Below are positions 17,971-26,741 of a DNA stretch of 64,000 bases, piece after piece. Position 1 is the stretch's first letter. Each line of letters starts with the position of its first letter. A program made the position numbers and the translations under genes. Source of the DNA: Rhizobium sp. R711 (GTDB lineage: Bacteria > Pseudomonadota > Alphaproteobacteria > Rhizobiales > Rhizobiaceae); assembly GCF_002211365.1 (NCBI RefSeq), contig NZ_LOKZ01000001.1, positions 620,001-684,000 on the forward strand. Direction: 5' to 3'. The notes under the pieces are model-generated. The model worked only from the letters and a program-made list of their open reading frames with translations, was not told where the DNA came from and did not search any database.

Positions 17971-18747
17971 TCAATAGCTCGAAGCGACGGCGGCTGCGGA
18001 TTGCGTGCCGCTGAGAACGGCAAGAATGTCGTCGAGCAACCCCGATGCGCCGAAACGGAAGGTGGATGGCATCGGCCAGTCGGGTGCCATGATCGTTTCT
18101 GCAAGGCTCAGATAAAGCGCTGCATCTGCCACCGAACCGATACCGCCTGCCGGCTTGAAGCCGACCTTTCGGCCACTCTGGCGGATGACCCGCAACATGA
18201 TGTCGGCCGCTTCCAGGGTCGCATTGGTGGAGACCTTGCCCGTGGAGGTCTTAATGAAGTCGGCACCCGCTTCAATCGCGAGTTCGGAGGCGCGACGGAT
18301 CAGCGCCGCGTCCTTGATTTCGCCGGTCTCGAGAATGACCTTCAGCACGATCGGATCCTTGCACTCGGCACGGACGGCGGCAACCATGTCGGTGACGGCC
18401 TTGCCGCTACCGGTCATGAACTTGCGATAGGGGATGACGAGGTCGATTTCATCGGCGCCATCGGCAATCGCCTCGCGGGTTTCGGCGGCAACGTCGGCCA
18501 CCTCCATCTCGCCCGACGGGAAGTTGACCACCGTCGCAATCCGCACCGGATGGCCTGTGCCGAGTACGGCGCGAGCGCGAGCGACGAAGCGCGGCCAGAT
18601 GCAGATCGCTGCCGTGTTGCCATAGGGGGTCTGGGCCCGGGCGCATAGCGCGTCGATCTGCGCCTCGGTGCAATCGTCCTTGAGGTTCGTGAGATCGAGG
18701 AGGGAGAGGGCGACGGCGGCCGTTTCCTTGCTGGAATGGTTGGTCAT
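17971..18747 (-). CDS. deoC: Deoxyribose-phosphate aldolase
   Basis: 258 residues. Splits 2-deoxyribose 5-phosphate to acetaldehyde and glyceraldehyde 3-phosphate. The Schiff-base lysine region VLKVILETGEI and the second conserved lysine region FIKTSTGKVS are present, with the phosphate-binding GFKPAGGIGSV. It overlaps punA by ATGA upstream and is followed after one base by deoA. A short hydrophilic N-terminus precedes the core. It links nucleoside breakdown to central carbon metabolism. Confidence 0.96.
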   Translation of the reverse strand: MTNHSSKETAAVALSLLDLTNLKDDCTEAQIDALCARAQTPYGNTAAICIWPRFVARARAVLGTGHPVRIATVVNFPSGEMEVADVAAETREAIADGADEIDLVIPYRKFMTGSGKAVTDMVAAVRAECKDPIVLKVILETGEIKDAALIRRASELAIEAGADFIKTSTGKVSTNATLEAADIMLRVIRQSGRKVGFKPAGGIGSVADAALYLSLAETIMAPDWPMPSTFRFGASGLLDDILAVLSGTQSAAAVASSY

Positions 18748-19550
18748 TGTTCGCGTTCTCCTGCAATCATTTCTTTCAGTATGGCGGCGAGGCGAGCTCC
18801 GCCGATCGGAGCCATATCCTTGGTCTCCTCATGGCTCAGTTCGCCGCCGGTCATGCCCGCTCCATAGTTGGTGATTACCGACGCTGCTGCAACCCTTAAG
18901 CCCAGCATTCGTGCGATAATGACCTCCGGTACCGTCGACATCCCGACCGCGTCTGCACCGAGGATGCGGGCCATGCGGATTTCGGCCGGTGTTTCGAAGC
19001 TCGGGCCGGAGAACCACATATAGACGCCTTGCGACAAGGGGATGCCAAGCGTCTCGGCGGCCTTGCGCATCCTGTCGGCAAGGTCCGTATCGTAGGCACT
19101 GGTCATTCCGACAAAGCGGCGGTCGCTCTCCTCGCCGATCAGCGGATTCATGCCGGAATAGTTTATGTGGTCGGTGATCTGCATCACCGAGCCGGGCGGC
19201 ATGTCGTCCCGCAGCGAACCCGCGGAATTGGTCAGGATCAGGGTCCCGATACCGAGTTCCTTCAGGACTTCGATCGGCAGTCGCATCGCGCCTGCGTCAC
19301 CTTTCTCGTAGAAATGAACTCGGCCGGACAACATCACCACAGGTACACCGCCAAGCGAACCGGCGACGACTTCTCCGGCATGGCCGGAGACAGCGCTGAC
19401 CGGGAAGCCCGGCAAGTCATGATAAGGGATGCGGTGCGCGTCCTTCAGCTCGCCGACCAGCGAACCGAGGCCCGAACCAAGCACGATGCCCACGCGAGGC
19501 GAAAGACCGCCGAGCTTGCCGGCAAGGACATCGAGAGCGACACTCATCAA
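18744..19550 (-). CDS. punA: Purine nucleoside phosphorylase (trimeric PunA/PNP class)
   Basis: 268 residues. Cleaves (deoxy)inosine and (deoxy)guanosine with phosphate. Motifs of the PNP class are visible: IVLGSGLGSL, SGHAGEVV, ILTNSAGSLRDDMPPGS, FSGPSFETPAEIRMARILGADAVGMSTVPE and ITNYGAGM. It belongs to the PNP/MTAP class rather than hexameric DeoD. The start is Met1 or the adjacent Met2. It overlaps cdd upstream and deoC downstream by ATGA-type junctions, so the operon is strongly coupled. Confidence 0.94.
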   Translation of the reverse strand: MMSVALDVLAGKLGGLSPRVGIVLGSGLGSLVGELKDAHRIPYHDLPGFPVSAVSGHAGEVVAGSLGGVPVVMLSGRVHFYEKGDAGAMRLPIEVLKELGIGTLILTNSAGSLRDDMPPGSVMQITDHINYSGMNPLIGEESDRRFVGMTSAYDTDLADRMRKAAETLGIPLSQGVYMWFSGPSFETPAEIRMARILGADAVGMSTVPEVIIARMLGLRVAAASVITNYGAGMTGGELSHEETKDMAPIGGARLAAILKEMIAGEREQ

Positions 19551-19933
19551 AGTTCAGTCTCGAAGCTGAAGGGCAGTAGTTCTTCCATAGTCATCGTCTT
19601 CTTCACGCCGACCTCATCGCAAAGATAGATCTTCGTGTCCTTGGAAGCGAACTCCGAGATTTTCTGCCGGCAGCCGCCGCAGGGCGGGCAAAGCGGCAGT
19701 TTCTCGGCGATGACAGCCATTTCGACGATCTTCTTGGCGCCACCCATGATCATGGCACTGATGGCGGTCGGCTCCGCACACCAACCCTGCGGGAAGGACA
19801 GGTTTTCGATGTTGGCGCCGGTATAAACCTTGCCGTCCTCGGCGCGGATCGCCGCGCCGACGGGGAACTTCGAGTAGGGAGCATGAGCGAAGGCCATGGC
19901 TCCGCGAGCGGCCTCGAAAAGATCGTGGGACAT
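19547..19933 (-). CDS. cdd: Cytidine deaminase
   Basis: 128 residues, homotetrameric short type. Converts (deoxy)cytidine to (deoxy)uridine. Zinc site: GWCAEPTAI with the catalytic Glu, and PPCGGCRQ with two Cys ligands. ATG 19933 (MSHDLFEAARGAM) is preceded by GAAGGAG that lies within the end of the upstream permease gene; the longer frame would start inside that permease. It follows the permease by a 4-base gap and overlaps punA. The CAEP sequence replaces the commoner CAER. Confidence 0.95.
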   Translation of the reverse strand: MSHDLFEAARGAMAFAHAPYSKFPVGAAIRAEDGKVYTGANIENLSFPQGWCAEPTAISAMIMGGAKKIVEMAVIAEKLPLCPPCGGCRQKISEFASKDTKIYLCDEVGVKKTMTMEELLPFSFETEL

Positions 19934-19937
19934 GTTC

Positions 19938-20909
19938 TCAACGCTCCTTCGTATAGGGGACACCACCCGCCTTCGGCGGGATCGCCACGCCGATGAAGCC
20001 GGCGAGCAGGACGCAGGTCAGGATATAGGGCAGTGCCTGGAAGATCTGCACCGGAACTTCGCCGATCAGAGGAACGTGCTTGCCTTGCATGAAGTTTGCC
20101 AGCGCATCGAGGAAGCCGAAGAGCAGGCAGGCGAACATGACGGGCACCGGCTTCCATTTCGCGAAGACCAGCGCCGCAAGTGCGATGTAGCCTTTACCGG
20201 CCGACATGTCCTTGATGAAGGCCGCCGACTGCGCGATCGCCAGATAGGTTCCGGAGAAGCCGCAGAGGATACCTGCGCACATGACAGCGCGATAGCGCAG
20301 CCAGCTTACCGAAATGCCCGCCGTATCGACCGCGCCCGGATTCTCGCCGACGGCGCGCAGTCGCAGGCCGAAGCGCGTGCGATAGAGAATCCACCAGGAA
20401 AGCGGGACCGCGAGGAAGGCGAGATAGGTCAGGATGTTGTTGCCCGAGATCACGTTGGCGTAAAGCGGACCGATGATCGGAACTTCGCGGATGGCATCGG
20501 CGCCAGGTAGCGCGATCGGCACAAAGCGAGCCTCGGGAAGCAGCTGCGGCGTGCGGCCGCCCTGGCCGAACCATGCGCCGCCGAGAACGATCGTGATACC
20601 GGCGACGAAGAAGTTGATCGCCACACCCGAGATGATCTGGTTGCCGCGGTTGGTGATCGAGGCGAAGCCGTGCACGAGGCTGAGCGCCACGGAGCAGACG
20701 ATGCCGGCGCCGAGGCCGAGCCATGGCGAACCGGTCAGATAAGCGACGCAGGCCGCTGCAAATGCCGAGCCGAGCATCTTGCCCTCGAGGCCGATATCGA
20801 AGATGCCGGCCCGCTCGGAAAACAGCCCTGCCAGCGCCGTGAAGATCAGCGGGATCGACAGGCGGATCGTGGAGCTCAGGACGCTGATGAAGATGTCATA
20901 ATAATCCAT
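19938..20909 (-). CDS. Nucleoside-type ABC transporter permease (second permease)
   Basis: 323 residues with about eight to ten membrane helices, BPD_transp_2 family. The N-terminus IPLIFTALAGLFSERAGIFDIGLEGKML is typical of the YufQ/NupC-type permease of BMP-family nucleoside importers. It pairs with the permease at 20922-22025 and is followed by cdd after 4 bases, tying import to salvage. Substrate assignment rests on the family and the neighbours. Confidence 0.92.
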   Translation of the reverse strand: MDYYDIFISVLSSTIRLSIPLIFTALAGLFSERAGIFDIGLEGKMLGSAFAAACVAYLTGSPWLGLGAGIVCSVALSLVHGFASITNRGNQIISGVAINFFVAGITIVLGGAWFGQGGRTPQLLPEARFVPIALPGADAIREVPIIGPLYANVISGNNILTYLAFLAVPLSWWILYRTRFGLRLRAVGENPGAVDTAGISVSWLRYRAVMCAGILCGFSGTYLAIAQSAAFIKDMSAGKGYIALAALVFAKWKPVPVMFACLLFGFLDALANFMQGKHVPLIGEVPVQIFQALPYILTCVLLAGFIGVAIPPKAGGVPYTKER

Positions 20910-20921
20910 CGTCCGTTCCCC

Positions 20922-22025
20922 TCACGCGGCTTTGAACTGTTGGTAGACGCGAACCATCGCGGGGCGGAACATATATTCGAGCGCGCCGGCAAAGAGGATG
21001 ACGAGCCCCTGGATCACCAGGATCATTTCGCGCGTGATGTTGGGCATCTCGAAGGAGATCCAGTCACCACCCTGGTAGAGGATGCCGAAGAGGATCGCGG
21101 AGAAGATGATCCCGACCGGGTGATTTCTCCCCATCAACGACACGGCAATACCGACGAAGCCGGCGCCGCCGACGAACTCCACCTGCAGACGCGCAGAAGA
21201 TCCCATGACCGGGTTCAGCGCCATCATGCCGGCAAGCGCGCCGGACAGCAGCATGGCAATCATGACGATACGGGCGTAGGGGATGCCGGCATAGGCAGCA
21301 GCGCTCTGGCTGACGCCGAGTGTGCGCATCTCGAAGCCGAGCTTGGTGCGCCAGATCAGCAGCCAGACGAAATAGGCGGCAGCAAGCGCGATGAGGAACG
21401 AGACGTTGAAGGGGGCTGCGCCAAGCTTGGCGCCGAACATGTTCATCAGCCAGCCGAGCTTCGGCAACTGTCCGCCTTCAAGGAAGGTTCGCGTTTCCGG
21501 AGCCATCTTGCCGGGCACGATCAGCACATGCACCAGCAAATACACCATCAGCGCCGCGCCGATGTAGTTGAACATGATCGTGGTGATGACGATGTGGCTG
21601 CCGCGCTTTGCCTGCAGGAAGGCGGGGATGAAGGCCCAGGCGGCGCCGAAGAGGCCGGCACCCACCACGGCAACCGGCATTGTCACGTACCACGGGACAT
21701 AGTGGTCGAGCGCCAGCGCCACCAGTGCGCAGCCGAGACCGCCAAGATAGGCCTGGCCTTCCGAACCGATGTTGAACAGGCCAGCATGAATGGCAACAGC
21801 AACGGAGAGGCCGGTGAAGATGAAGCTCGTCGCGTAGTAGAGCGTAAAGCCGATGCCTTCGCCGCTGCCGAGCGCGCCCTCGATCAGCAGTGACAGGGCC
21901 GCTAGCGGGCTCTCCCCGATCAGCCAGACGACGAAGCCGGAGATCAGGAAGGCGACGAGCAGGTTCAACAGCGGGATGAGCCCGTAGTTGATCCAATTTG
22001 GAAGTGGAACGGAAGCAGTGCTCAT
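20922..22025 (-). CDS. Nucleoside-type ABC transporter permease (first permease)
   Basis: 367 residues, multi-spanning, BPD_transp_2 family, with AIHAGLFNIGSEGQAYLGG and AAYAGIPYARIVM typical of YufP/NupB-type permeases. I chose ATG 22025 (MSTASVPLPNW), 7 bases after the ATPase stop and with GAGG upstream; a TTG 18 bases earlier would overlap that gene. With the second permease it makes the membrane channel of the importer fed by the BMP-family binding protein. Confidence 0.92.
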   Translation of the reverse strand: MSTASVPLPNWINYGLIPLLNLLVAFLISGFVVWLIGESPLAALSLLIEGALGSGEGIGFTLYYATSFIFTGLSVAVAIHAGLFNIGSEGQAYLGGLGCALVALALDHYVPWYVTMPVAVVGAGLFGAAWAFIPAFLQAKRGSHIVITTIMFNYIGAALMVYLLVHVLIVPGKMAPETRTFLEGGQLPKLGWLMNMFGAKLGAAPFNVSFLIALAAAYFVWLLIWRTKLGFEMRTLGVSQSAAAYAGIPYARIVMIAMLLSGALAGMMALNPVMGSSARLQVEFVGGAGFVGIAVSLMGRNHPVGIIFSAILFGILYQGGDWISFEMPNITREMILVIQGLVILFAGALEYMFRPAMVRVYQQFKAA

Positions 22026-22032
22026 CAAGGCC

Positions 22033-23544
22033 TCACGCGGCAATGCCGGCCATCATCAGGCCGAGGGTCTGTTCACCGGCATCGGGCGTCTTCTCGCCGA
22101 CGACGTGGCCGGCAAACATGACAAGGATACGGTCTGAAAGGGCGCGGATTTCATCGAGTTCGACAGAGACGAGCAGGATCGCCTTGCCAGCGTCGCGCAT
22201 CTCGATGATCCGGCGGTGAATGAATTCGATGGCGCCGATATCGACGCCGCGGGTCGGCTGGCCGATGATCAGCGCCGTCGGATCGCGCTCGATTTCGCGC
22301 GCTACGACGATCTTCTGCTGGTTGCCGCCGGAGAAGTTAGCGGTCTTCAGCCGAGGATTCGGCGGACGGATGTCGTATTTTTCGATCTTCTCCATCGCGT
22401 CCTTGCGGATCGCGTCGAGGTCGAGCAGCGGACCCTTGCTGTAGCCGGGATTGCGATGGTAGCCGAGAACGGAATTCTCGTATTCCTCGAATTTCAGCAC
22501 CAGCCCCATGTGATGCCGGTCTTCCGGAATGTGGGCAAGACCAAGCTCGCGCAGCCGCGCCGGATCGGCCTTGTCGATCGGATGACCGTCGAGGAAAATC
22601 TCGCCGGAATGCGGCTTGCGGATACCTGATATCGCCTCCAGTAGCTCGGACTGCCCATTGCCGGCGACGCCGGCAATGCCGACAATCTCGCCGGCGCGGA
22701 CATCGAAGGAGACGTTGTCGACCATGGTAACGCCGCGATTGTCCTTAACGGTCAGGTTACGGGCCGACAGGATCACCTTGCCCGGATTGGCTTCACCCTT
22801 CTGTACGCGCAAAAGCACGCGGCGGCCGACCATCAGTTCGGCAAGCTCCTCGACCGTCGTCTCGGATGTCTTGCGGGTTGCGACCATCTCGCCGCGGCGC
22901 ATGACCGATACCGTGTCGGTGATCGCCATGATCTCGCGCAGCTTGTGGGTGATCAGAATGACGGTCTTGCCCTGGTCGCGAAGGACGCGAAGGATCTTGA
23001 AAAGATGGTCCGCTTCAGCAGGAGTGAGCACACCCGTCGGCTCGTCGAGGATCAGGATCTCGGCGCCGCGGTACATGGCCTTCAGGATTTCGACGCGTTG
23101 CTGCAGCCCGACCGGAAGCTCTTCGATCAACGCATCCGGATTGACTTCGAGGCCGTAGTCCTTCTCCAGGCGTCGCAATTCGGCGCGCGCGGAAGAAACG
23201 CCCCTGGCGAGCAGCGCGCCGCCCTCGGCGCCGAGCATGACGTTCTCGAGCACCGTGAAATTGTCGACCAGCATGAAGTGCTGGTGCACCATCCCGATCC
23301 CGGCCGCGATCGCAGCCTGGCTGTCCTTGATGGTGACGGGATTGCCGTTGACGCGGATTTCGCCGGCGTCGGCATGATAGAATCCGTAGATGATCGACAT
23401 CAAGGTCGATTTGCCGGCACCGTTTTCCCCGATGATGCCGTGAATCGTGCCCTTGGCGACGGTAAGATTGATGTCCTTGTTGGCGTGAACGGCACCGAAT
23501 TTCTTGTCGATGCCCACAAGTTCGATAGCGGGCGTGTCTGTCAC
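22033..23544 (-). CDS. Nucleoside-type ABC transporter ATP-binding protein (two domains)
   Basis: 503 residues with two ABC domains. The first has GENGAGKST and [31 protein letters not shown]; the second has GVAGNGQSE in place of a canonical Walker A, and FSGGNQQK. This asymmetry is usual for YufO/RbsA-type importers. I chose GTG 23544 (preceded by GGAG) because the ATG at 23592 lies inside a terminator hairpin. The unit continues with both permeases and the salvage genes. Confidence 0.92.
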   Translation of the reverse strand: MTDTPAIELVGIDKKFGAVHANKDINLTVAKGTIHGIIGENGAGKSTLMSIIYGFYHADAGEIRVNGNPVTIKDSQAAIAAGIGMVHQHFMLVDNFTVLENVMLGAEGGALLARGVSSARAELRRLEKDYGLEVNPDALIEELPVGLQQRVEILKAMYRGAEILILDEPTGVLTPAEADHLFKILRVLRDQGKTVILITHKLREIMAITDTVSVMRRGEMVATRKTSETTVEELAELMVGRRVLLRVQKGEANPGKVILSARNLTVKDNRGVTMVDNVSFDVRAGEIVGIAGVAGNGQSELLEAISGIRKPHSGEIFLDGHPIDKADPARLRELGLAHIPEDRHHMGLVLKFEEYENSVLGYHRNPGYSKGPLLDLDAIRKDAMEKIEKYDIRPPNPRLKTANFSGGNQQKIVVAREIERDPTALIIGQPTRGVDIGAIEFIHRRIIEMRDAGKAILLVSVELDEIRALSDRILVMFAGHVVGEKTPDAGEQTLGLMMAGIAA

Positions 23545-23560
23545 AGCAGGCTCCAAATAC

Positions 23561-23598
23561 GAAAAGGGCGTATGGCGAAAAAACTCCGCCATACGCCC
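23561..23598 (-). terminator. Hairpin terminator between binding-protein gene and ATPase gene
   Basis: Perfect 12-bp stem GGGCGTATGGCG / CGCCATACGCCC with a loop containing six T, followed by TTTTC on the minus strand. It lies 15 bases after the binding-protein stop. Partial read-through would give more binding protein than membrane parts. Confidence 0.85.
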
Positions 23599-23612
23599 GT
23601 CTCAGTCACGGA

Positions 23613-24605
23613 TCACTTCGGGCAAGCGTTGTCCGTCGTGTAGTCGTGAACCTTGACGGTTCCCGCGATGATGCCTTCCTTGGCCTTGTCGAGCGCAGCC
23701 TGCATTTCAGGCGTGATCAGGGCCTTGTTGTTCTCGTCCACGGCGGCGGCGACGCCGTCTTCCTTGACGCCGAGCGCCAGGACGCCAGCCGTGAACTTGT
23801 CAGCCTTGACGTCGCTGAAGCCGTTGTAGACGGCGAGGTCGACGCGCTTGACCATCGAGGTGAGGACGGAGCCCGGGTGAAGGTGGTTCTGGTTGCTGTC
23901 GACGCCGATCGAGAGCTTCTTGTTGTCGGCAGCCGTCTGCAGGACGCCGAGGCCGGTGGCACCTGCTGCAGCGTAGATGACGTCAGCGCCCTGATCGATC
24001 TGGTTCTTGGTGAGCTCGCCACCACGGACCGGGTCATTCCAGGCAGCCCCCGTCGTGCCGGTCATGTTCTGGAACACCTCGATATCGGACTTGACGGAGC
24101 GTGCGCCCTGCTCATAGCCACATTCGAACTTACGGATCAGCGGAATGTCCATGCCGCCGACGAAGCCGACCTTGCCGGTCTTCGAAGCGAGGCCTGCGAG
24201 AGTGCCAACGAGGAAGGAACCTTCTTCTTCCTTGTAGACGACAGAACGGACGTTCGGCTTGTCGACAACGGCGTCAACGATGACAAATTTGGTGTCGGGG
24301 AACTCAGCTGCGACCTTCTCGATGGCCGAGGTCCACGCAAAGGAGACAGCGATAACTGGGTTGAAGCCGCGGCTCGCGAAGTTGCGGATCGCCTGCTCGC
24401 CCTGGGTGTCGCCGGTCGGCTCGAAGTCGCGATAAGCGATCCCGGTTTCTTTCTTGAATTTCTCAGCGCCATTGAAGGCTGCTTCGTTAAAAGACTTATC
24501 GAACTTCCCGCCGGTGCCGTAAACGAGCGCCGGCTTGACATCGGCGGCCAGCGCCGTCGTGGACATTGCAGCCACGCCCAGGAGAGTCAGAAGGGATTTT
24601 TTCAT
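23613..24605 (-). CDS. BMP-family ABC transporter substrate-binding protein (nucleoside)
   Basis: 330 residues. Signal peptide MKKSLLTLLGVAAMSTTALA, then the BMP/PnrA-like fold: VYGTGGKFDKSFNEAAFNGAEKF, FNPVIAVSFAWTSAIEKVA, VGFVGGMDIPLIRKFECGYEQGA. Family members bind purine and other nucleosides, which fits the downstream salvage genes. It is the first gene of the long minus-strand unit. No lipobox Cys is seen, as expected for a soluble periplasmic protein of a Gram-negative. The upstream leader is described separately. Confidence 0.93.
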   Translation of the reverse strand: MKKSLLTLLGVAAMSTTALAADVKPALVYGTGGKFDKSFNEAAFNGAEKFKKETGIAYRDFEPTGDTQGEQAIRNFASRGFNPVIAVSFAWTSAIEKVAAEFPDTKFVIVDAVVDKPNVRSVVYKEEEGSFLVGTLAGLASKTGKVGFVGGMDIPLIRKFECGYEQGARSVKSDIEVFQNMTGTTGAAWNDPVRGGELTKNQIDQGADVIYAAAGATGLGVLQTAADNKKLSIGVDSNQNHLHPGSVLTSMVKRVDLAVYNGFSDVKADKFTAGVLALGVKEDGVAAAVDENNKALITPEMQAALDKAKEGIIAGTVKVHDYTTDNACPK

Positions 24606-24910
24606 GAGTTGCAGCCCTATTGTTTCTATTTGTTTGGGTCCTCCCGCAAGCCTGTTTCAGGCGTGTCTGCGGAACCACCGACCTCCCCCCGGAGGCCTGG
24701 CTGGGCGCATCCTTGCATGGCTCAAAAAAAAATTCACGAGAAATTTTTCGGCTGGTAAAAATTTGCCGCAATTGCCAAAAATCAGCTCAGGCGGGCTGAT
24801 TTTTGAACAAAATCATCGTTGGGTTGCGGTTTTTGTAGTCAGTCGGGCAGTCAAAATTGGTCTGATGCTGAGCCGAAGTCTTCGTTCAAATTCCGGGCCA
24901 AGGCCATTTG
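24606..24910 (-). promoter_or_regulatory. Leader of the nucleoside importer unit; hairpins only
   Basis: 305 bases without a gene. In addition to the terminator at 24777-24805 it holds two small hairpins on the leader side: GCCTG-TTT-CAGGC (24650-24662) and CCTCC-CCCC-GGAGG (24682-24695). The promoter for the unit should lie here. I found no match to a known riboswitch. Confidence 0.4.
24777..24805 (-). terminator. Bidirectional hairpin terminator
   Basis: AAAAATCAGC and GCTGATTTTT form a 10- to 11-bp stem around an 8-base loop, with A and T runs on opposite sides so that it can work in either direction. It lies 106 bases downstream of the small membrane-protein gene at 24911-25228. Confidence 0.75.
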
Positions 24911-25228
24911 TTATGCCGCAAAGCGGCCGGCCACCGGCGACTTCTTGTAACCCGCCATCCACAACAGCAGCGACAGAACCAGAAACACGGCGAAGGCGGG
25001 CTGGAGCATCAGCCACTGGAAGGCAAGCGTGTAAAAGCGCGGATGGATATAGTAGGCGATGGTCGATTGCAGCGTTTCCAGCGAGGAAGGGCTGAGATCC
25101 TGCCACGCGTCGCCCATCGGCGTGACGACAACGGAAGATGCGGCAACGGACTGGATGGAATCGATCGTTCCGGCAATGACGGCAACGGCCAGCGCAACAA
25201 GACTTGCCAAACGCAAAAGGAAACGCAT
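24911..25228 (-). CDS. Small predicted membrane protein, function unknown
   Basis: 105 residues. Two predicted membrane helices: about 4-25 (LLRLASLVALAVAVIAGTI) and about 70-90 (LQPAFAVFLVLSLLLWMAGY), with a probable periplasmic segment between that includes LSPSSLETLQSTIAYYIHPRFY. It starts MRFLLRLASL, with AGAGA upstream. I do not recognise a named family, although similar short proteins occur in rhizobia. It appears monocistronic and is followed by a terminator. Confidence 0.75.
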   Translation of the reverse strand: MRFLLRLASLVALAVAVIAGTIDSIQSVAASSVVVTPMGDAWQDLSPSSLETLQSTIAYYIHPRFYTLAFQWLMLQPAFAVFLVLSLLLWMAGYKKSPVAGRFAA

Positions 25229-25381
25229 CGATCTCTCCGGCTACCAAACGCGCCGAGCATTTTGCCCGACCAGCCGCGCCATTTGCACCTACAACAAATC
25301 ATAGTAGCTGGCGGGTGGGACTGCAATGGAGGGCTTGGCCGCACTTTTACTGGAAGAAGTCAAAAAACTGTTAGATTTGGG

Positions 25382-25409
25382 TTGATCGGCAAAAATTCAT
25401 CGGTATATA
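25382..25409 (+). promoter_or_regulatory. Probable promoter of tRNA-Ser
   Basis: TTGATC (25382-25387) and TATATA (25404-25409) are 16 bp apart. The tRNA begins about 49 bases after the -10 element. Position fits; strength is unknown. Confidence 0.5.
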
Positions 25410-25457
25410 TCGCGGCCGTTCCGACGATTTGCATCTTCGCAGATGCAGACCGCCAAA

Positions 25458-25547
25458 GGACAGGTGGCCGAGTGGTTGAAGGCGCACGCCTGGAACGCGT
25501 GTGTACGTGAAAGCGTACCGAGGGTTCGAATCCCTCTCTGTCCGCCA
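25458..25547 (+). tRNA. tRNA-Ser (anticodon GGA)
   Basis: 90 nt with encoded CCA. The acceptor stem GGACAGG pairs with TCTGTCC (one G-T pair). The anticodon stem CACGC / GCGTG encloses loop CTGGAAC, giving anticodon GGA for UCC/UCU. A long class II variable arm (TGTACGTGAAAGCGTACC region) and a T-arm with GGTTCGAATCC are clear. Sequence derived from a recombinase gene begins about 12 bases after the CCA, so this tRNA may have been an integration target. Confidence 0.97.
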
Positions 25548-25559
25548 TTACAATCAGAC

Positions 25560-26229
25560 GATGTTCTTGACACCCATCTGGCCAGTGGTGCCGTGCACCA
25601 TGCACGGCCAGCCGGTTGATCAGCCGCACCGTGTCGCCGTGCAGCGGGTCTATCTCCAGCTTTTTCATGGTTTTCGCTCCGCGCTGTTCTGCGGCGACGG
25701 TGCGATAGCCGATAGGCGGAAGCGAGCCGTTCCAGAAGCCTTGCCGGGCATTCTCTTTCAAAGCCCGGATGACGTGCTTGGCGTTTTCCTTGGACTGGTA
25801 CTTATCGAACAGCGCCATGATCTGCCGCATCATGACGTGCATGGGGTCATCCCCCATTTCCTGCGTGATCGAAACCAGCTTCACGCCATTCTTCGCCAGC
25901 TTGCGGACATAGAACTCAAGCTCGAAGTGATCGCGGAAGAAGCGGCTGAACGAATGGACCACGACGACATCGAACGGCGCGGGCTTAGACGTGCCCGCCT
26001 CGATCATGCGCTGGAACTCGGGGCGGCGATCATTGGTCGCGGACGCGCCGGGTTCGATGAAGGTCTAGGCCAGTTGCAGGCCGCGCGCCTCGCAATAGGC
26101 TTCGCCCTGCCGCTTCTGGTCGGGAATGGAGACATCACGCTCGGCCTGCCGCGCCGTCGAGACGCGCAGGTAAAGGGCGGCGCGCAGCGCCACATGAGGT
26201 AGAGATTTGCCCTCGCTCGGAGATGTCAT
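25560..26229 (-). pseudogene. Serine recombinase (resolvase family), broken copy 1
   Basis: Starts at ATG 26229 (MTSPSEGKSLPHVALRAALYLRVSTARQ). The catalytic-domain start YLRVSTARQAE with its serine is intact, then an in-frame TAG at 26067-26065 interrupts it after LQLA; homology resumes at once with TFIEPGASATNDRRPEFQRMIE. Later FDVVVVHSFSRFFRDHFELEFYVRKLAKNGV and [20 protein letters not shown] follow. Near 25597 the frame shifts ([12 protein letters not shown] continues in another frame), and the gene ends abruptly next to the tRNA. Its start overlaps the GNAT stop by ATGA. It is inactive as annotated. Confidence 0.85.
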
Positions 26230-26741
26230 GGCGTTTCTCCCGACAATAATCGCTGCGCTGTCCCAACCGGCAGATAAAGCGTATTGGGTCGATCAATCAG
26301 CGCGGTGAACCCGAAGGCCGCGTAGAAGGCTGCGGCCTTCTCATCGATGGCATCGGCGAAGATGGCATGAGCGCCTATCGGTGCTTCGGCGACTGTCTTG
26401 ATAGCGTCGAACAACAGGGCTTCGCCGAGTCCAAGCCCCGCATAGGACTGATCGCGGCCAAGCCAGCCGATCAGCACGGCCGGAACGGTAGGGTAGCGCG
26501 GCAATCGGCTCGCTAGCGGTTCCGGCACGGCCATGAGCGGCACGTTGCTCGATGAGAGCGTGTAGAAGCCCGCAACCCGGTCGGTCTCAAGGTCGCGGGC
26601 AACGAAGCAGGTTGCGTATCGACGTTTGATGTCCTGCGTGACGACCTCGCGGAAATAGCGGTCGATCCGTTCATTGCCACACGAGAACGCCTTGCGCTGG
26701 TGAGCTTTGGCAAGCGGCTCTATAGCAAACCTTGCACTCAC
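26226..26741 (-). CDS. GNAT-family acetyltransferase, probable TacT/AtaT-type toxin
   Basis: 171 residues: a GNAT fold with the start FAIEPLAKAHQRKAFSCGNERIDRYF and the acetyl-CoA loop region RDQSYAGLGLGEALLFDAI (about 96-115). This length and N-terminus fit toxins that acetylate charged tRNA. It overlaps the upstream RHH gene by 4 bases, the standard antitoxin-toxin order, and its own stop overlaps the start of the broken recombinase. Toxic activity is inferred from family and partner. The loop reads QSYAGLGLG, close to the usual Q/RxxGxG/A. Confidence 0.85.
   Translation of the reverse strand: MSARFAIEPLAKAHQRKAFSCGNERIDRYFREVVTQDIKRRYATCFVARDLETDRVAGFYTLSSSNVPLMAVPEPLASRLPRYPTVPAVLIGWLGRDQSYAGLGLGEALLFDAIKTVAEAPIGAHAIFADAIDEKAAAFYAAFGFTALIDRPNTLYLPVGTAQRLLSGETP

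Noticed and set aside
24606..24776. Leader hairpins of the nucleoside binding-protein gene as a purine-type riboswitch
   Set aside because: The hairpins are short and lack the three-way junction and conserved loops of known purine or preQ1 riboswitches.
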